From Tubulanus polymorphus (taxonomy: Eukaryota; Nemertea; Palaeonemertea; Tubulaniformes; Tubulanidae), in assembly GCF_964204645.1 (NCBI RefSeq), contig NC_134036.1, positions 6,275,600 through 6,339,599 of the forward strand: DNA of 64,000 nt, read 5' to 3'. Positions 1 through 13,136 of this stretch are shown here, piece after piece (the first letter of the stretch is position 1; the number at the start of each line of letters is the position of its first letter). The notes under the pieces were generated by a model that was not told where the DNA came from, did not search any database, and was given only the letters and a program-made list of their open reading frames with translations. The translations under genes and the position numbers were made by a program.

Positions 1-306
1 GTAGTTATCACTACAGAATATTGACGGCTCGATGTCGTAGTAAAATTGGACGAGAAAAGTTCCCGGTAAAGAGCTGTTGATGAACCAACGACATTTAACA
101 CCGCGCGTTAACGTAGGGTAATTCGGTGAAACGATATAACCGGACGTAGAATCTAGCGGGTACCACGTGTTGTTACAAGACGAATTTACCGTCACAGACG
201 ATTCCTCGATAGAGTCTGCGCGATCAGCGCGCGCGATGCGAACTTGACAGACGATCAGCGACGCTATAAACAGCGCTCTCAGCCGCTGCTCCATACCGAA
301 CAACAT
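1..306 (-). CDS. partial paralog of CUB/lectin/LRR GPCR (first exon only)
   Basis: Reading the minus strand from the ATG at 306-304, the frame stays open for all 102 codons to the window edge. The product begins MLFGMEQRLRALFIAS, a signal-peptide start, and runs into a CUB domain (SPNYP motif near residues 60-64). It is nearly residue-for-residue the same as the start of the complete gene at 11489, with a few substitutions. The rest of the gene lies to the left of the window. The flanking DNA upstream of the ATG (about 307-450) also matches the DNA upstream of 11489, so this is a tandem duplicate and not a retrocopy. No break is visible in this part; whether the whole copy is intact cannot be seen. 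Confidence 0.85.
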   Translation of the reverse strand, partial: MLFGMEQRLRALFIASLIVCQVRIARADRADSIEESSVTVNSSCNNTWYPLDSTSGYIVSPNYPTLTRGVKCRWFINSSLPGTFLVQFYYDIEPSIFCSDNY

Positions 307-951
307 CACTGCGATAGAATGAACGAAATTCGTGTAGTTTCACAAGATCGTTTATTGGTCGGATTACGATCCGATTTCATCCAATCAGAAAATTCGCTCC
401 GTCGAGTCCAAAATGCTTCAAATATTTCAGCAAAAATGCGGTCGAACATGCCCATGAAAACGCAACAGGATAAATACGTTCTCGGTTTTCGCATTTATTT
501 TAGTTTTGGTTTATTCACTCATTTCTTTATGTTCTATCCATACAATCATTAAACTCCATCCACTCAAAACTACCAAACCTTCACCGACCAGAAATATTCT
601 ACTCCTTATTTCTGATACAATATACAAATGATTTTGATTTCGTTCATGTGGATCGTAGACGATATTCCAAATTCGTATCGTCGAATGAAACAGATGGAAA
701 AGGTGATCGAATATTTAGAAAGATGAAATTCTAGTCAATGTTGAAACTATAACTGCGTATATAGCAGCGTTTTACAAACCTCATTAACAGCGAAAGCGCT
801 GTTGATTCTGATCTTGGGTAGAATGTTGAAATTGTCGAAAATCAATGGTAGCTAAAATCATACAAATCTCATTTTCTAATGAATATATGAATTTATTCTA
901 GCAAACGTTTTCGAGTGTTACATTTTCCCCTCTTCGGGGATAGCGCAAGTA
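307..951. other. 5' flank of the partial receptor paralog
   Basis: The first ~150 bases match 11490-11640 upstream of the complete receptor gene, including the shared stretch GTTTATTGGTC and CATCCAATCAGAAAAT. Short open frames in both directions here have no supporting features. Beyond about 560 nothing is recognisable until the inverted-repeat element at 952. Confidence 0.5.
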
Positions 952-1384
952 ATAAAGAAGTTTCCAGTTTCTAGGCGCCATATTGTGGCGGTCCCTCGAG
1001 GTCCCCATTGTTGCGATAATTGGCGCTCATTTTCAAAACATAAGTTTCGATTGAATATCACATAGTTCTGCAGTCCCTTGCTCGATTAACTTAATTTCTA
1101 TGCAGATATTTGTTGGTAATTCTTGGTTAAGATATGCGGTCCTTGGTTTCACATCGTCACTGTTCTCAATTGTTGCATTCAAAAATTCCAAGAATCGCCA
1201 GCAAATATCTGCATTTCATTTCCTTTAAAATGGTGTATAAATTAAGTTAATCGAGCAAGGGACTGCAGAACTATGTGATATTCAATCTAAACTTATGTTT
1301 TAAAAATGAGCGCAAATTATCGCAACAATGGGGACCTCGAGGGACCGCCACAAAATGGCGCCTAGAAACTGGAAACTTCTTTAT
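952..1384. mobile_element. MITE-like element with ~160-bp terminal inverted repeats
   Basis: The left end (ATAAAGAAGTTTCCAGTTTC...) reappears in inverted form at the right end (...CTGGAAACTTCTTTAT). The inverted repeats run to the blocks ATTAACTTAATTTCTATGCAG and the reverse of it near 1235. The element is flanked by TA on both sides, as expected for a Tc1/mariner-type TA target duplication. It has no coding capacity. Its subterminal GGCGCCAT...GGCGGTCCC block is shared with the longer elements at 56526, 61657 and the fragment at 20545, so all belong to one superfamily. It is absent from the paralogous interval 11640-11850, so it probably inserted after the receptor duplication. Confidence 0.8.
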
Positions 1385-1386
1385 TA

Positions 1387-4300
1387 GATTCTCATATCAT
1401 ACTGGTATCGATTTGATTAATATCTAGAATATGAAAATCAAACTCAATCTCATTGAACACAAATCTCCGATATGAGGCCAATAGAAATTCGTAGAAAATA
1501 AAAAAAATATTTTGCGCATTTTGAATGCATGTGCGCATTTTGAATACATGAAACGAATTCGGACGAAATTTCACGAAATGTTGAGCAACGACTATATTTT
1601 CCACATTCATTGCGTAGGAATCTTCTTTCAACAAGTTGGATGTAGGTACACCAATCCTGAGTTGTATAATTTGAAAAGGACTGAATTAACGGTACATGAT
1701 CGATTTGCAATAAAAAAGAATAATATTCGGTCAAATTCAGATATCTGCATCAGGTATTTTCTAGAGAATTCCATGCCTTACCTTGTGATTGATTAAAACA
1801 CAAAAGAAAGTTTCTTTACTTTTAAAGATATCCCAAATATGAATATTTCGCTAAATTGAAAGCTACCTCGCAGATAAAGCTTAACTACATATATAGGTCA
1901 CGCGTATTTGAAATGTCATGCATATCTCAGCATTTTCTAGAATCGGATGTATGACTTAGATACTGAATAGATATTGCAGCAAGGCGCGTGGTGTTAAACG
2001 CCTCGAGGCAGTTACTGTAAAATCGGTCTTGCTTTCTGAACACGACAGCAGTTTTCACTATGTATCATGTTTCCCTCAACATGACATATATTCACTGGTT
2101 TCGTGCGCTGCAGTTCTTTGTAAACCCGGGTTTAGTTAATGCATATACATTACATTATCATTAAACTTTCAAATTCACATCTTTTAAACGAAGATGACTT
2201 TAATTAGCAGATTAGCAGATTGGATGGACGCTACCATTAAATCCGTGAAATAACAATTAGAAAACTAGATTTCAACTTGATTCAATTATGTTTTTAGCAG
2301 ATTGCAAAAAATGTTTTGGAAGGACAATACCGCTCCTTGAAATAACAGTTAGAAAAATAGCGTCCAATTTGATTCAACTATGTTTTGCTTCTAGACAGGG
2401 AAACAGCGCGTGGGACTTGCGTGTCAGAATTCGGTTGATGAGTGGTCAACTTAGTTAATTTATTCAGATTACTAAAACCATATCAGTGTGTGCATGTGTG
2501 GAAAACGTGACTCGTACTTTCTTTTGGGTGAGAAAAACCAAGCGTTGTTTTACGCGATGCAAACCAACGCACATTGAAGTAAATACATCTTGGAAAATTT
2601 GAAGCTTGGCTCGTGGAGAGCATGTCAAAATCTGGTGATTTAGTCCGAATCGTCCGCACTATATAGCTAAGCTGTCTGACTACGTAGTTCTTTTCAAAAG
2701 TTACATACCGATATCTGAATTCACGAGGAGATATTAGCCAGATATTTTATTTTTTATAAAACGTGCTGATTAACATATTCAATTGATCCAATATGTCCAT
2801 GAACTCATAACGTATATGGTCGGATGCGTATTTCAACGGCGAGAGTATGTGGAAAAAAACTTCCTGGGAAGCTTAAACCAAAATATATCATCATATGAAC
2901 TTTATTTATCTTTTTTTAACCACAACTGTTTACAAATACATTATATATTTTACATTATGTTTAAACATGTAATAGATAAGGAATGCTTATTGAGACGAGG
3001 GAATATGATTAATAATTTGTAGCTCTAGCCGAACATATTTGTATTGGAAAAAAAGATATTTTACTCCTCTCTAAAGTCGCCTATTGAGAATAGAAAGCAC
3101 GTGAAGAAGAATTTCATTGTTTTACAAACAAAACCCATTTCCGATATGAAAGACTCGATTTTCCTTTTGCTGCGCTGGCTTCTGACGTGTATTGAAATCA
3201 ATAGATGATTTATTCTAGGTAACAATACTAATGACAGTCAATTTTTGATGTCGAACAAAGTCATCATTCGGGTGATGTCAAAATTGTGAGAGAACTGTTC
3301 TTTTGGTTAACTTGTCTTATGTAATTATGACCACCCATATTAGTCGACATCGTTGCAGATGTCTGAAATATGTCTAGTGTTTTATTGATAGCGTGTAATA
3401 TCTACGCGGATTCCGCAAAAACGAACACAAACTTTTACTAGAAAATTTTAGCCCGTTTCATGTATTTTTATTGCTGGAACCTAAACCGTGACTTAGTCAA
3501 TTTCGGTGTAGTTTATCATATTATCATCTTTAGTAAAACCCGCCTAGATAAAGGCTTACAATACACACAATATCATGTTAAATTACGAGCCCCTGACGGT
3601 CGTAAGGTCGCCCTTTTTAACCAGATAAAAACATATTTGGTAATTTAGAATTGTGTAAGAATGAGATATATTCAATGACATAGCAATCATATAGTCTCCT
3701 AATTGAATCAGATTGACGTAATATTCCGACATAAGAACAAGTTCATAATACACGTAACACACGAGTGCCTTGCTGAGGGAGAACTTTTCATTTTAGAACG
3801 CAACTAATACCCCGTTTATACCCAGTTGATTTGTGCAAATTTTAACAATTTCTATATTGAATGTACTCTTAAACCGTGATAATCGCGACGACTTACATAT
3901 CGATGCTGCAGTTTCACCTGTAGAGCTTTTTTTGTAAAAATCTGTAATTGCGCATTTAATTTCATATTTGGATGTACGCATAATTGTTTCGTGTTAATTG
4001 TCTTTGTGAACAGCGATGGATCAAATCAAACGGTTACCGCTTAGTGAAATCGTCTTGTTCGCGTTAACGATTTCAAAGAATAGAGAAAAAGAAACTGATT
4101 GGATCGAAAAAAAATGTCCGATGAAACACGCAGTAAATACAACAACATTAAACACGAAACACAAATTGAGATTTGCTTTTAATTGATGAATTCAAACAAC
4201 GTTTCGGATATAAACTAATAGCTGTGCGCACTTTATACTCGGGCGGGTTTCGAACTGTGGTATCGAGTACCATTAAATTCGGCTCCCTACTGAGACAGGT

Positions 4301-5365
4301 TGGACGTACGTATCTACTGAGCCGGTGTTTCGAACCGAACCAGAAATTCAAAATATCGGATCGATATATCATAACTAGCAGGTTTAAACCAGTGTCCGGG
4401 AGCGCACTTCTCGAAAACGACATCAAATATATTCAGTCTTTCAAAATACGCCTTTGTACTTTTATCTAGCTGTTAAGTCAATCTTCAACGATAATGATGA
4501 AAGATACATTCAACCCTTTCGTAACGTGGTACGCGGTCACCGGTGACTCGCATTTTCGTAGAGGATCTACTTGATACCAATGCGCCATCTACCGCAAAAC
4601 CTTAAGTATTTCTGCTACTATACACCTACGGTCGTTTCGAAAGATATTTTGTGGATCAATATTAATTGGTATATTTCTCTAATTGCGATGACTACCTTGC
4701 TACATTAAATCAGCCGTAATGTTTTGATGGATAGGAAATTTTACCATCAAATTCTCAGATAATCATCAGAACACACTGCAGAAAAGAGTAGCAGGCTATG
4801 AATAGCAATTGGTAGGATTTCGCATTTTATTTGAACTTTTTCTGAAAAAGAACATAAAGACTATGTAAATTGGGTTACGTAAGTGCACCATATAATTAAC
4901 ATGAGCATATATTTTTTGTAACCAGCTATTGTGCCCTACTGTAAGTACGGAACCTCTTTAGTAACACCTACAGTATCTCTTTACCGGGGTTTTGTTTAAT
5001 CACCCGGGGAATTTCTGTCTGAGTACGGTCGGTGGGTTTATGGTCAGTAGTGAAATACTTTCAACCAGGAGTGTTTCAATTGAGTGTATAGGAGATAAAG
5101 CGACCCGAATTGAAAGCTGTAACCCGGGTGTAACGATTAATACTTCATACATCCATTGCATATATTGACACGTTAATGATATTCAGTAATTGAATAAATG
5201 TAACGAATTCATTGCATGCGAAAAAAACGGTGAAAAGTGAACAACGCAAAAATAAGGGGGGAGTCTAGTGTATATAATGATGATTTATCATGAAATATCC
5301 CCGACAGAAAATAAAATTGAAAGATCGTTTTGACTGGCGATATATACCAAACACTCTGCGCTATT
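1387..5365. other. intergenic region with a relic of the knottin upstream sequence
   Basis: About 1850-2130 matches 11930-12200 (shared GAATAGATATT, CCTCGAGGC, CACGACAGCAGTTTTC), the region upstream of knottin gene 1. No signal-peptide exon or six-cysteine exon follows it, so the peptide gene seems lost from this copy. The rest (2130-5365) is AT-rich and contains only short open frames with no recognisable product. No convincing polyadenylation signal for the minus-strand receptor gene was found within 300 bp of its stop. Confidence 0.5.
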
Positions 5366-8300
5366 TCATTTATCTGTTCGATGTTGCCTGCGTTTAGTTT
5401 TTGCTCGTATGGATTTCATATCGATAGTCAGTATTGTGTAAAGAAGGGGATTGAGGGACGAGTTGATCGGTAAGAAAAGAACCGCCAGCCAAGCCGCCAC
5501 CTGATTCGGTATTTCTACCCGTAAAACTGCACAAATCTGAACGGTAATTAACGGCAGCCAGCAAAATAGATTACACAGATTTATCACCAAACTCCTGCGT
5601 GCTAAAACTAGTTCTGTAGGGTCAATTCTACCCGAACAAGACCTACTTCCAGATACGAGTCTGTACATTTGTACATACGTTGCCATTATCGTAGTGAGTA
5701 TGAATGAGTTGGATAATGAAAAAATAGCTAATGAATATTGCCAGGCATTGACTTCAATTGAAATTAAATTCATCGGTAAACAAACTCCGGTTGTGCCGTA
5801 AAAATTGTTTCCGAAGTAAGGGATAGGTGTTAGAGGTAGCAATGCAATAGCACACAAAATAATCCAAGATGTGCAACAAATAGCGCACACATATCTAGGA
5901 GATGTAATTGCACTTCCTGAAAATGGATTAACGATATTTGTGAACCTATGACGTGTCATGATGAGCAAAAATATCAATGAACCTTCACAAGAGATAGACA
6001 CCGTGATCCCAGCAAGACGACAAAATGGACTATCCATCCATAATTCCGAATTGAGAAAGTAAATGCCAGAATAAATGTAATCGGCTCCAGCAATCAGAAA
6101 CAAATATATAGACATTATGAAATCACACACAGCAACATTAATGATGATGATATCTGAAGATGGATTTGAGGAGGAAAATCGAATCGATCGAATGCGAAGT
6201 GAAATGACAATTCCGTTAGCGATAAAACTGAATGAAGCAATAACCCAAATGATAGCTCTGAGGACTGTGTTACCCATCAGATCAGAACAGGAGGAAAATT
6301 GATCAGCTTCAGGAAGGCACGTGTCAACATTCGGAGCCATGCAGCAAAATTTGTAAGCATCAGACTTTAAGGAGACTAATGATGTCAGATTGTTGAAAAC
6401 ATTTCTGTCGACAGAAATAACTTTGTGGTTGTCGGTTATATCAAGATACTTAAGTGAAGTTAATCCAGAAAATGCGTAAAGCGAAATATGATGGATTCTG
6501 TTATTGCTGATATTCAACGACTGTAATGTTGATAAACCTCGAAATACGTTTCTACCAAGCACCAACAACGAAAGTTCATGAAGGTCGAGAACTTTAAGTG
6601 ACTTCAAATCTTGGAAGGTATCGTCCTGTAAATGACGTATTGGATTTTCAGTAATCAATAACTCTTTCAAACTATACAAACCGATGAATGTTTTTGCAGA
6701 TAATGATGTTATGTTGTTGTGTGTAAGATCTAATGTATGTAGATTATGCAGGTTTGAGAACGATTTAGGTAAAATATAAGACAATTCATTGGCGGAGATG
6801 TTGAGCATGCGCAAATAGATATATGAAAGGAATGTCGACATGTCTAAGGTAATTTCGTTATTCGACAAAATTAAAATTCGAGTTGATGCCGAGAAAAGAC
6901 CGGTAATGTTTGTTAAACCAGTATTTCTACATTCGGTCAGATGACCTTGACACTTACAACCTCTCAGACAGGTGACGTTACAGAAAGCCTCGTCATCAGT
7001 TGTATATTTACAATTTACCACACCATCGCAAGCTTCAGATTGTGTAATACATCTATTTTCGTGGCCACATTTAAACATTCCTGGACATGAAAATGTCTCG
7101 CAGTTTTGCTCATCTTCTGAATTAGGACAATCTGATTGACCGTCGCACACCTGTCTGATCGGTATACAGTACGATGCTGGACATTTGACAGTGCCAGCTG
7201 GACATTCAAATTCTTCACATCTCAATACGTGCTCAAGATTTCTACAAACTGGGAAACCATTTGTCATTCTTTCTAGAATACATCTGTGACGTCTTGAATA
7301 ACAATGAGGAGAATTGAATGAACATTTTTGTTCATCAGATTCCGTACATAGATTTGTGAAGTTAGTCGTACAGTGGTTTTCATCATTACAATGGATCGTA
7401 GGATTCACTGTAACATTGGTAGCTAATACTAATTCATCTTCTTCGAGGCTTCCACTACAATCCACAACACCATCATGATAAAACTGAGAACTGATACAAT
7501 CTCCACTTTTACACAGGAACCCTTGACATTGTCCAGAAATGCAGCCGATTTCATCGGATGCGTCTTTACAATTAGTCACTCCATCGCATCTGTAAGACCT
7601 ACTGACACATTGACCACTAATGCACCGAAATTGTTCGGACAAACACGGGAGGTGAAAACACGAGTTCTCATCAGAACCATCCGCACAATCCTGTATAAAA
7701 TCACAGAAACCACTTATTGATATAACCTGACCATCATTGCAATAAAATTGGCTGTGCAAATTAATATCCGTACAATTGAGTTCATCCTCACCGTGTTGAC
7801 AGTCGTGTCTGGTATCACATACGCGATGGTCGCTGATGCATCTTTGATCGTTACATTTAAACTGCCACGATTTACAACCGCTTATAGAAGCTAACTCTTC
7901 ACCAGTTACATTGTACGAACACAAAACAGAATGCGCTGTATCTTTCGCATTATCAAACTGTTTCATTATCCATTTAACTGATTTGACATAAGTAATGTCA
8001 TCTCTAGTGATTATTGGTTTTAAAACTAGTGGTCGGTCATTATATGTCATAAAAAGTATGGAGCTATATTGATGTTGAAAGTTAAATTTTGATATCAAGT
8101 TCATTGTTTCGTTTTCTGTGTAACTGGTCATAACGGTGGCTATTTTGCCTCGGATTTCGTGACACATCTCCGTCGCCGTTATCATATCTAAACCTTGATG
8201 TTTGTTCCAGTCCGTCAGTATTTGATAGCATTGTTTATTTATGCTTACCCAACCAAACACACAGCTCGCGTCATTGAACCCAGTTTCCAAAAATTGTAAT

Positions 8301-11300
8301 TTTTTACGTATCAGAATTGTGTTGTTTTTGGTTATATTTAACGTTTTAACTGTTGTATTTTCGTAATCATCTCTTTCCGTTTCACAAATGAAACCCGTGT
8401 GAACCTCTTCGATTTCGCAGGGGAATCGAACCCAGTTCGCTGATCCTCGTGGATTATTCAGTATCATCGCCGTACACGGCATATTGACGTCATTTATCGG
8501 TTGTTTTCTGAGAGGAGATATCAATCCTTCAATAACTTCTGGTATCGTGTCGTTATCTGTAGGTTTATACCACTCTGTGTAGCTCAATGGTTTCCCATCA
8601 GTCCACGTGTAATAACCAGTTGCAAGCTGAAAAGATAAATACAGTCAATTAGCAATGCGTACAATTCACAATTATAACCAGTCTGTCTATGACTATGAAT
8701 ACAAACATGGAAATCTTGAAAAACTTGAAAAACGAGCCAGCCGACAGACTTTGTTTTGTTTTTAATGCAACGAATACCGGGTTTGGGTTAGGACGTGCTG
8801 TTCCACATACCTGTATCTTTAATCCAATCATCATTATGAGCGCTTTCTGTGAATATGCCTCGACAATCAAAGGTTTCGTAGCGAATAATGTTTTTACAGA
8901 AATCATCTCCTGTTCTGAGTTGATACTGAGTAGATGTCCCGCGTATTTCTGTCTACAGTACAATTCAGCATTCTCCCAATTCAGGCGTTCATCTCTGATA
9001 TATTTGACGCATGAAATTCCCGAATCTAGGAATCCTGATTTACAGACATTTCTTAACGGTTTTACCGGTAACTGCTCTAAAACGTATTGTATCTTAAATT
9101 TGGGTATTCGGTTTTTCACCTCGAACCACATCCATATTTCAAGTAAACTGTAAAACGTAATTCCAGGCTCAGCAAACTTGTCGCATAGTTTTATTGTTTT
9201 TCGGGCAGCGCTCCTAAAAGTGGATTTATAACTCATTTCCTGGATAAACATGACGGATTCCAGTTTGTCTCGGGATTCTTTCATACACGACGTCTTTTCC
9301 ATGCTTTTGATGACGAATCGGTAGAACTGAATCCGGGTTGCGGTCGCCGAGAACTTTAGTCTGTATTTTAATGTAACAGTTGAAGTTCCGGCAGATCTTG
9401 GGTAATTCGGTGACTGCACGATTCCACAGTCGCCTCCTTTTCGCCTGTCGATCCAGCCAATGTTTGAGTTAGTTTGGATTAATGTTTGGCAACTGCGCCG
9501 CAATTCAACGATAAGCGGGTATCTCCAGAACAAAAAAGTCCATTTGAACGTCACAGTGTGCAGTATGACACTGTTATTGAGACGCTGAATACTGAGAGAC
9601 ATGAAAAATCTACATCTCCTGAGAGGTTCCGTATAATCCGGCGTGCACCCACCAATTTCATATTCGTGCTTTGAAAATACGTACACTCTATGTAATCGAA
9701 CTCGGTTTTCGGGTGTAATCCTGAAACAGTTCGACGTCTGCACTGTCACCTGGTGTTCTCCTTCCCGTAGAGTAAAACCGTCACATTCAGTCGCACGTAA
9801 ATCTAAAGAGCCACTTACTATCCGCTTTTTCTGACAGTTATAATTATATCCTACTACGATAACTGGTCCACCTGATGTTATCAGACTGACGACACTTCGT
9901 ACATAACCCGATAAACGGGGACAATACGGACCGTATCGTCTAGCCGTAAAATTACCACCGTCGTATATGTAAAATCCAGCTCGCGCGCAATTCACGGACA
10001 GCACCGTTAATTGGAGGTCGCTCTCGTAGATTTCAACTTTCCATTTGAATTCGTACATATTTATATGATACCTCAAAGTCCTCGTTGGAGCTGGTAGCAG
10101 CAAGTAGTATGCCAGCGACGCCGTTTTTAGTTTGCCAAATACCTAAATGTATGTGATTTGTGGGTAAGGTTAATTTATATTACCAATTGTATATCATAGA
10201 TGCAAATATCACTCGTCGAAGTTTGCATTAAAGAGCACGTATAATTTGACGCTTACCCTGCGTTTAGTGATGCGCAATTTTGACATCGATATTGATATTA
10301 CTCTGAAGCCTATTCTCGTATTCGATTCTGTGATGTTCGGTCTCGTTAGGACGCACAGTATGACGAGAAATCCGTCAGATTTGACACTCAGTGATTCCAG
10401 GTGGTTGTAACCGAGTAAAATATCAGTTCCTACAACGCGTAACCCTTCTTGTTTATATACACCAATGACGTCACCGGATGTGCTGAGATCACGTGTCCAG
10501 TTGAAGACGACGTACTGTAACACCTGTACTGTGATAGACCAGCAGTGTAAGTGTTTTGATCGAGTTATTACGTGTAAACTGTTGTCATCGGGAATTAGCA
10601 CTCCCGATTCGTTATTAGAGATCTGAATCAACGGATTAGAGACGTTCCAATCTGATATTTCATACATTTGAAACATAACTTTAGTCGTTGTTTCGCGTTG
10701 CCCTGACGCAGAAATCATTGCTTTGTTAGTTTTGGTATAAAACGATGACGGCTGTTGTCCGCTCTGTACGCCTATAAGCGCTATTGGTTCACTGCTACTG
10801 TTCCAGCCATCATAGATTCGAAAACTCGCCGCTGGATCGACTTCAGCGCGAGGAAATAGTTTAAGGTCCACATCAACGAAGGTTACATTAATCGCCAAAC
10901 CATCCGGGATGCCGTTCCATTCGACGAACAGCTGACATCCATTATGAAAGAACATCGTGAATTTGTATCCGGTTGATGTTTTCAATTCATTCACTTTAAA
11001 ATTCCAGATTCCGCATCCGTGGCTGATTCTCAATCGACTTCGATCATAACGATATACGACATAAACCCGACTACCTCTCGTGCCATCGACGTTACTCCTA
11101 AACATCAACGAGATCGAATCGTTACGTTGGATTTCAGGTTTACCATAACCGCATAATCGGTTACCAGACTCATGGACGAGAATATAGTTATCATTGCAGA
11201 ATAATGACGGCTCAATGTCGTAGTAAACCTGGACATGAAACGTTCCCGGTAAAGAGCTGTTGATGAACCAACGACATTCAACACCGCGCGTAAACGAAGG

Positions 11301-11489
11301 GTAATTCGGTGAAACGATGTAACCGGACGTTGAATCTAGCGGGTACCACGTGTTGTTACAAGACGAACTTACCGTCACAGACGATTCCTCGATAGAGTCT
11401 GCGCGATCAGCGCGCGCGATGCGAACTCGACAGACGATCAGCGACGCTATAAACAGCGCTCTCAGTCGCTGCTCCATACCGAACAACAT
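5366..11489 (-). CDS. GRL101-like receptor: CUB + C-type lectin + LDLa + LRR + 7TM
   Basis: Three exons: 11489-10257, 10142-8811 and 8626-5366, joined by phase-0 GT-AG introns of 114 and 184 bp. They give 1941 residues. Domains in order: signal peptide (about 1-26); CUB (44-148) and further CUB-like segments; a CUB with SPNYP (about 650-770); a C-type lectin domain split by intron 2 (778-936); a second, weaker lectin-like domain (977-1091); about six LDLa modules (1106-1404, with CDGxxDC..SDE signatures); a cysteine-rich LRR cap; about seven LRRs (1436-1613); and a rhodopsin-family 7TM domain (about 1643-1924) ending in NPLLY. The DRY position reads TRH. The 7TM and LDLa/LRR order fits LGR type C / relaxin-receptor and Lymnaea GRL101 families; CUB and lectin modules extend the usual ectodomain. 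Such receptors act at the plasma membrane; ligand unknown. I use the ATG at 11489; an internal ATG at 11477 is also possible. A GTG just upstream is not a plausible start. Confidence 0.92.
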
Positions 11490-12546
11490 CACTGCGACAG
11501 AATGAACGAAATTCGTCAGGTATCACAGGAATCGTTTATTGGTCAGACCAAGATCCAACATCATCCAATCAGAAAATTTACTCCGCCGAGTCGAACATTC
11601 TTCTGATCTTTTCAGTAAAAATGCGAATGTTGCGTACATTACCTCATACCCCCACACCACTACCCCTTAGGAAATTTTCATAAACTAGTCAGCAAGTTCA
11701 AGCCACGTCGTCCTTCTATCAAAACCCCTCATAGGAAAATTTGAATAAGGAATGAATTATCGGTACGGAAAAGATTTCGCGTAATAGAAAACTTCTGTCA
11801 TTTTGATCAAATTTAAATACCTGCGTGGTTAGCGTTGCCTTGAATCTTATGCCTACTTGGCGACACAAAAGAAAATTTGCTCAGGAATAGAGGATTACCC
11901 GTCGACGAAATCCGAATATTGCGTACGATTTAAAGCTATAAAGCAGATCAGGCCTCATCCTTAAGGATAGCTTAGCAATACCTGTCGCATTTTGAAATAT
12001 TTTGCATATCTCGGCGCGTTTTCTAGAAATCGATTCTAGCCGAGAGAGATGCTGAATAGATATTACAGCGAGGCGTATATATATGACGAATGCCTCGAGG
12101 CGCAGTTGTTACACTGTAAAAACGGTCTAAACTTTCTGCGCACGACAGCAGTTTTCGGTATGTATTATATACCCGTGTAGGTCAAGACTACGGCCCGTAG
12201 TATATGCTCGCTGATTTCGTGCGAGTTCGCCATGATAACAATGAACCCTTATAAAGTCTATTTCTTTTACTCAAAAAATGAAGCGTTCCATACAGGCACC
12301 GTAGATCTGTTAAAATATTGAAATGGCGTGTAGAAAATAAATATTCAGAAATTCGAAAAGCGACAGCTCAGTAAATTTATTGATCGCCCGTACGACCGAA
12401 TGACAAACAATGTACTTCACGTTAGTGAATTATGATACGCATTGATCGATATCGGAATGCCCGATGCGCATCGATTCGGCTTAACAAAACGGCGATATAG
12501 ATTTCGCTCAATATACAGGTGTGCAATCATTGGTATTTTTCATCAG
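11490..12546. promoter_or_regulatory. divergent intergenic interval between receptor and knottin gene 1
   Basis: The receptor starts leftward at 11489 and knottin gene 1 starts rightward at about 12574, so this ~1.1 kb must hold both upstream regions. About 11490-11640 recurs beside the partial receptor paralog, and 11930-12200 recurs at 1850-2130. About 12300-12546 recurs upstream of knottin gene 2 (18810 onward; shared GATATTGAAAT and GCGACAGCTC). The bases 12466-12531 contain a CGATATNN-TTTC-GTGCAATCATTGG block conserved before all four peptide genes. No TATA element for the receptor is obvious. Confidence 0.55.
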
Positions 12547-12654
12547 CTATTTCACACACAGCGTGTTTTACTCATTCGGCGAAGAGTTCCTGCTCTCGGC
12601 AAAAAGGAGATATTCTCATTTCGAAAGTTGAATCGGTTGGAGGAAGTCACTAAG
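12547..12654 (+). promoter_or_regulatory. knottin gene 1 core promoter and non-coding exon 1
   Basis: Aligning the four peptide genes shows an AT-rich TATA-like spot (here the degenerate CTATTTCAC at about 12548). It is followed 24-29 bp later by an initiator-like CTCATTCG (12571-12578). The inferred exon 1 runs from about 12574 to 12654, has no ATG, and ends at a GTAAGC donor (TAAG|GTAAGC). The exon is about 81 nt; intron 1 is 473 bp. The transcription start is inferred from conservation only. Confidence 0.55.
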
Positions 12655-13136
12655 GTAAGCCCGGCGTCGAAATATTCAATTATTTCGCGATCAAGCGTTC
12701 GTTGTCGACGTATGTACAAAGAAACAAGAGATAGAAACTTGTAAGCGTGTTTCTGCGATGCCAAACACCGAAGCGACGAGGCCGCCTCGCACTTGGGACC
12801 GGAAAAACACACGCGGCAGAATCTCGCATTCCGACTACAAAATATGCAGAGGATGCAATTTTAACGACTTCAAATTAATTAAATATTACGAACAAATATT
12901 CTCGGTATTCCGTTATCATTATTGTTACGACCTGATAAGACCAATTCGATGAAGTTTCGTAATCAGTTTTCTTAAGCGGCATTATTACAAACGCGGTAGA
13001 TTTTGTTCACCGAGCGCCTACTGGAAACTGTTTAATGATCGGAATGAGTAATTTACCAAAATACCAAATTGCTGGTAATTTACCGAAATATCAAATTGCT
13101 AATTCATCTTTGTCGAATTTATTCTAGGTACTGAAA

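Noticed and set aside
2100-3500. A complete knottin gene beside the partial receptor paralog
   Set aside because: Upstream-like sequence is present, but no signal-peptide exon with a VSAA-type end and no six-cysteine exon was found.
10209-10256. C-terminal end of a separate CUB-only protein (stop at 10209)
   Set aside because: A GTAAGC donor at 10256 with a matching phase-0 acceptor at 10143 joins the frame to the next CUB exon, so the stop is intronic.
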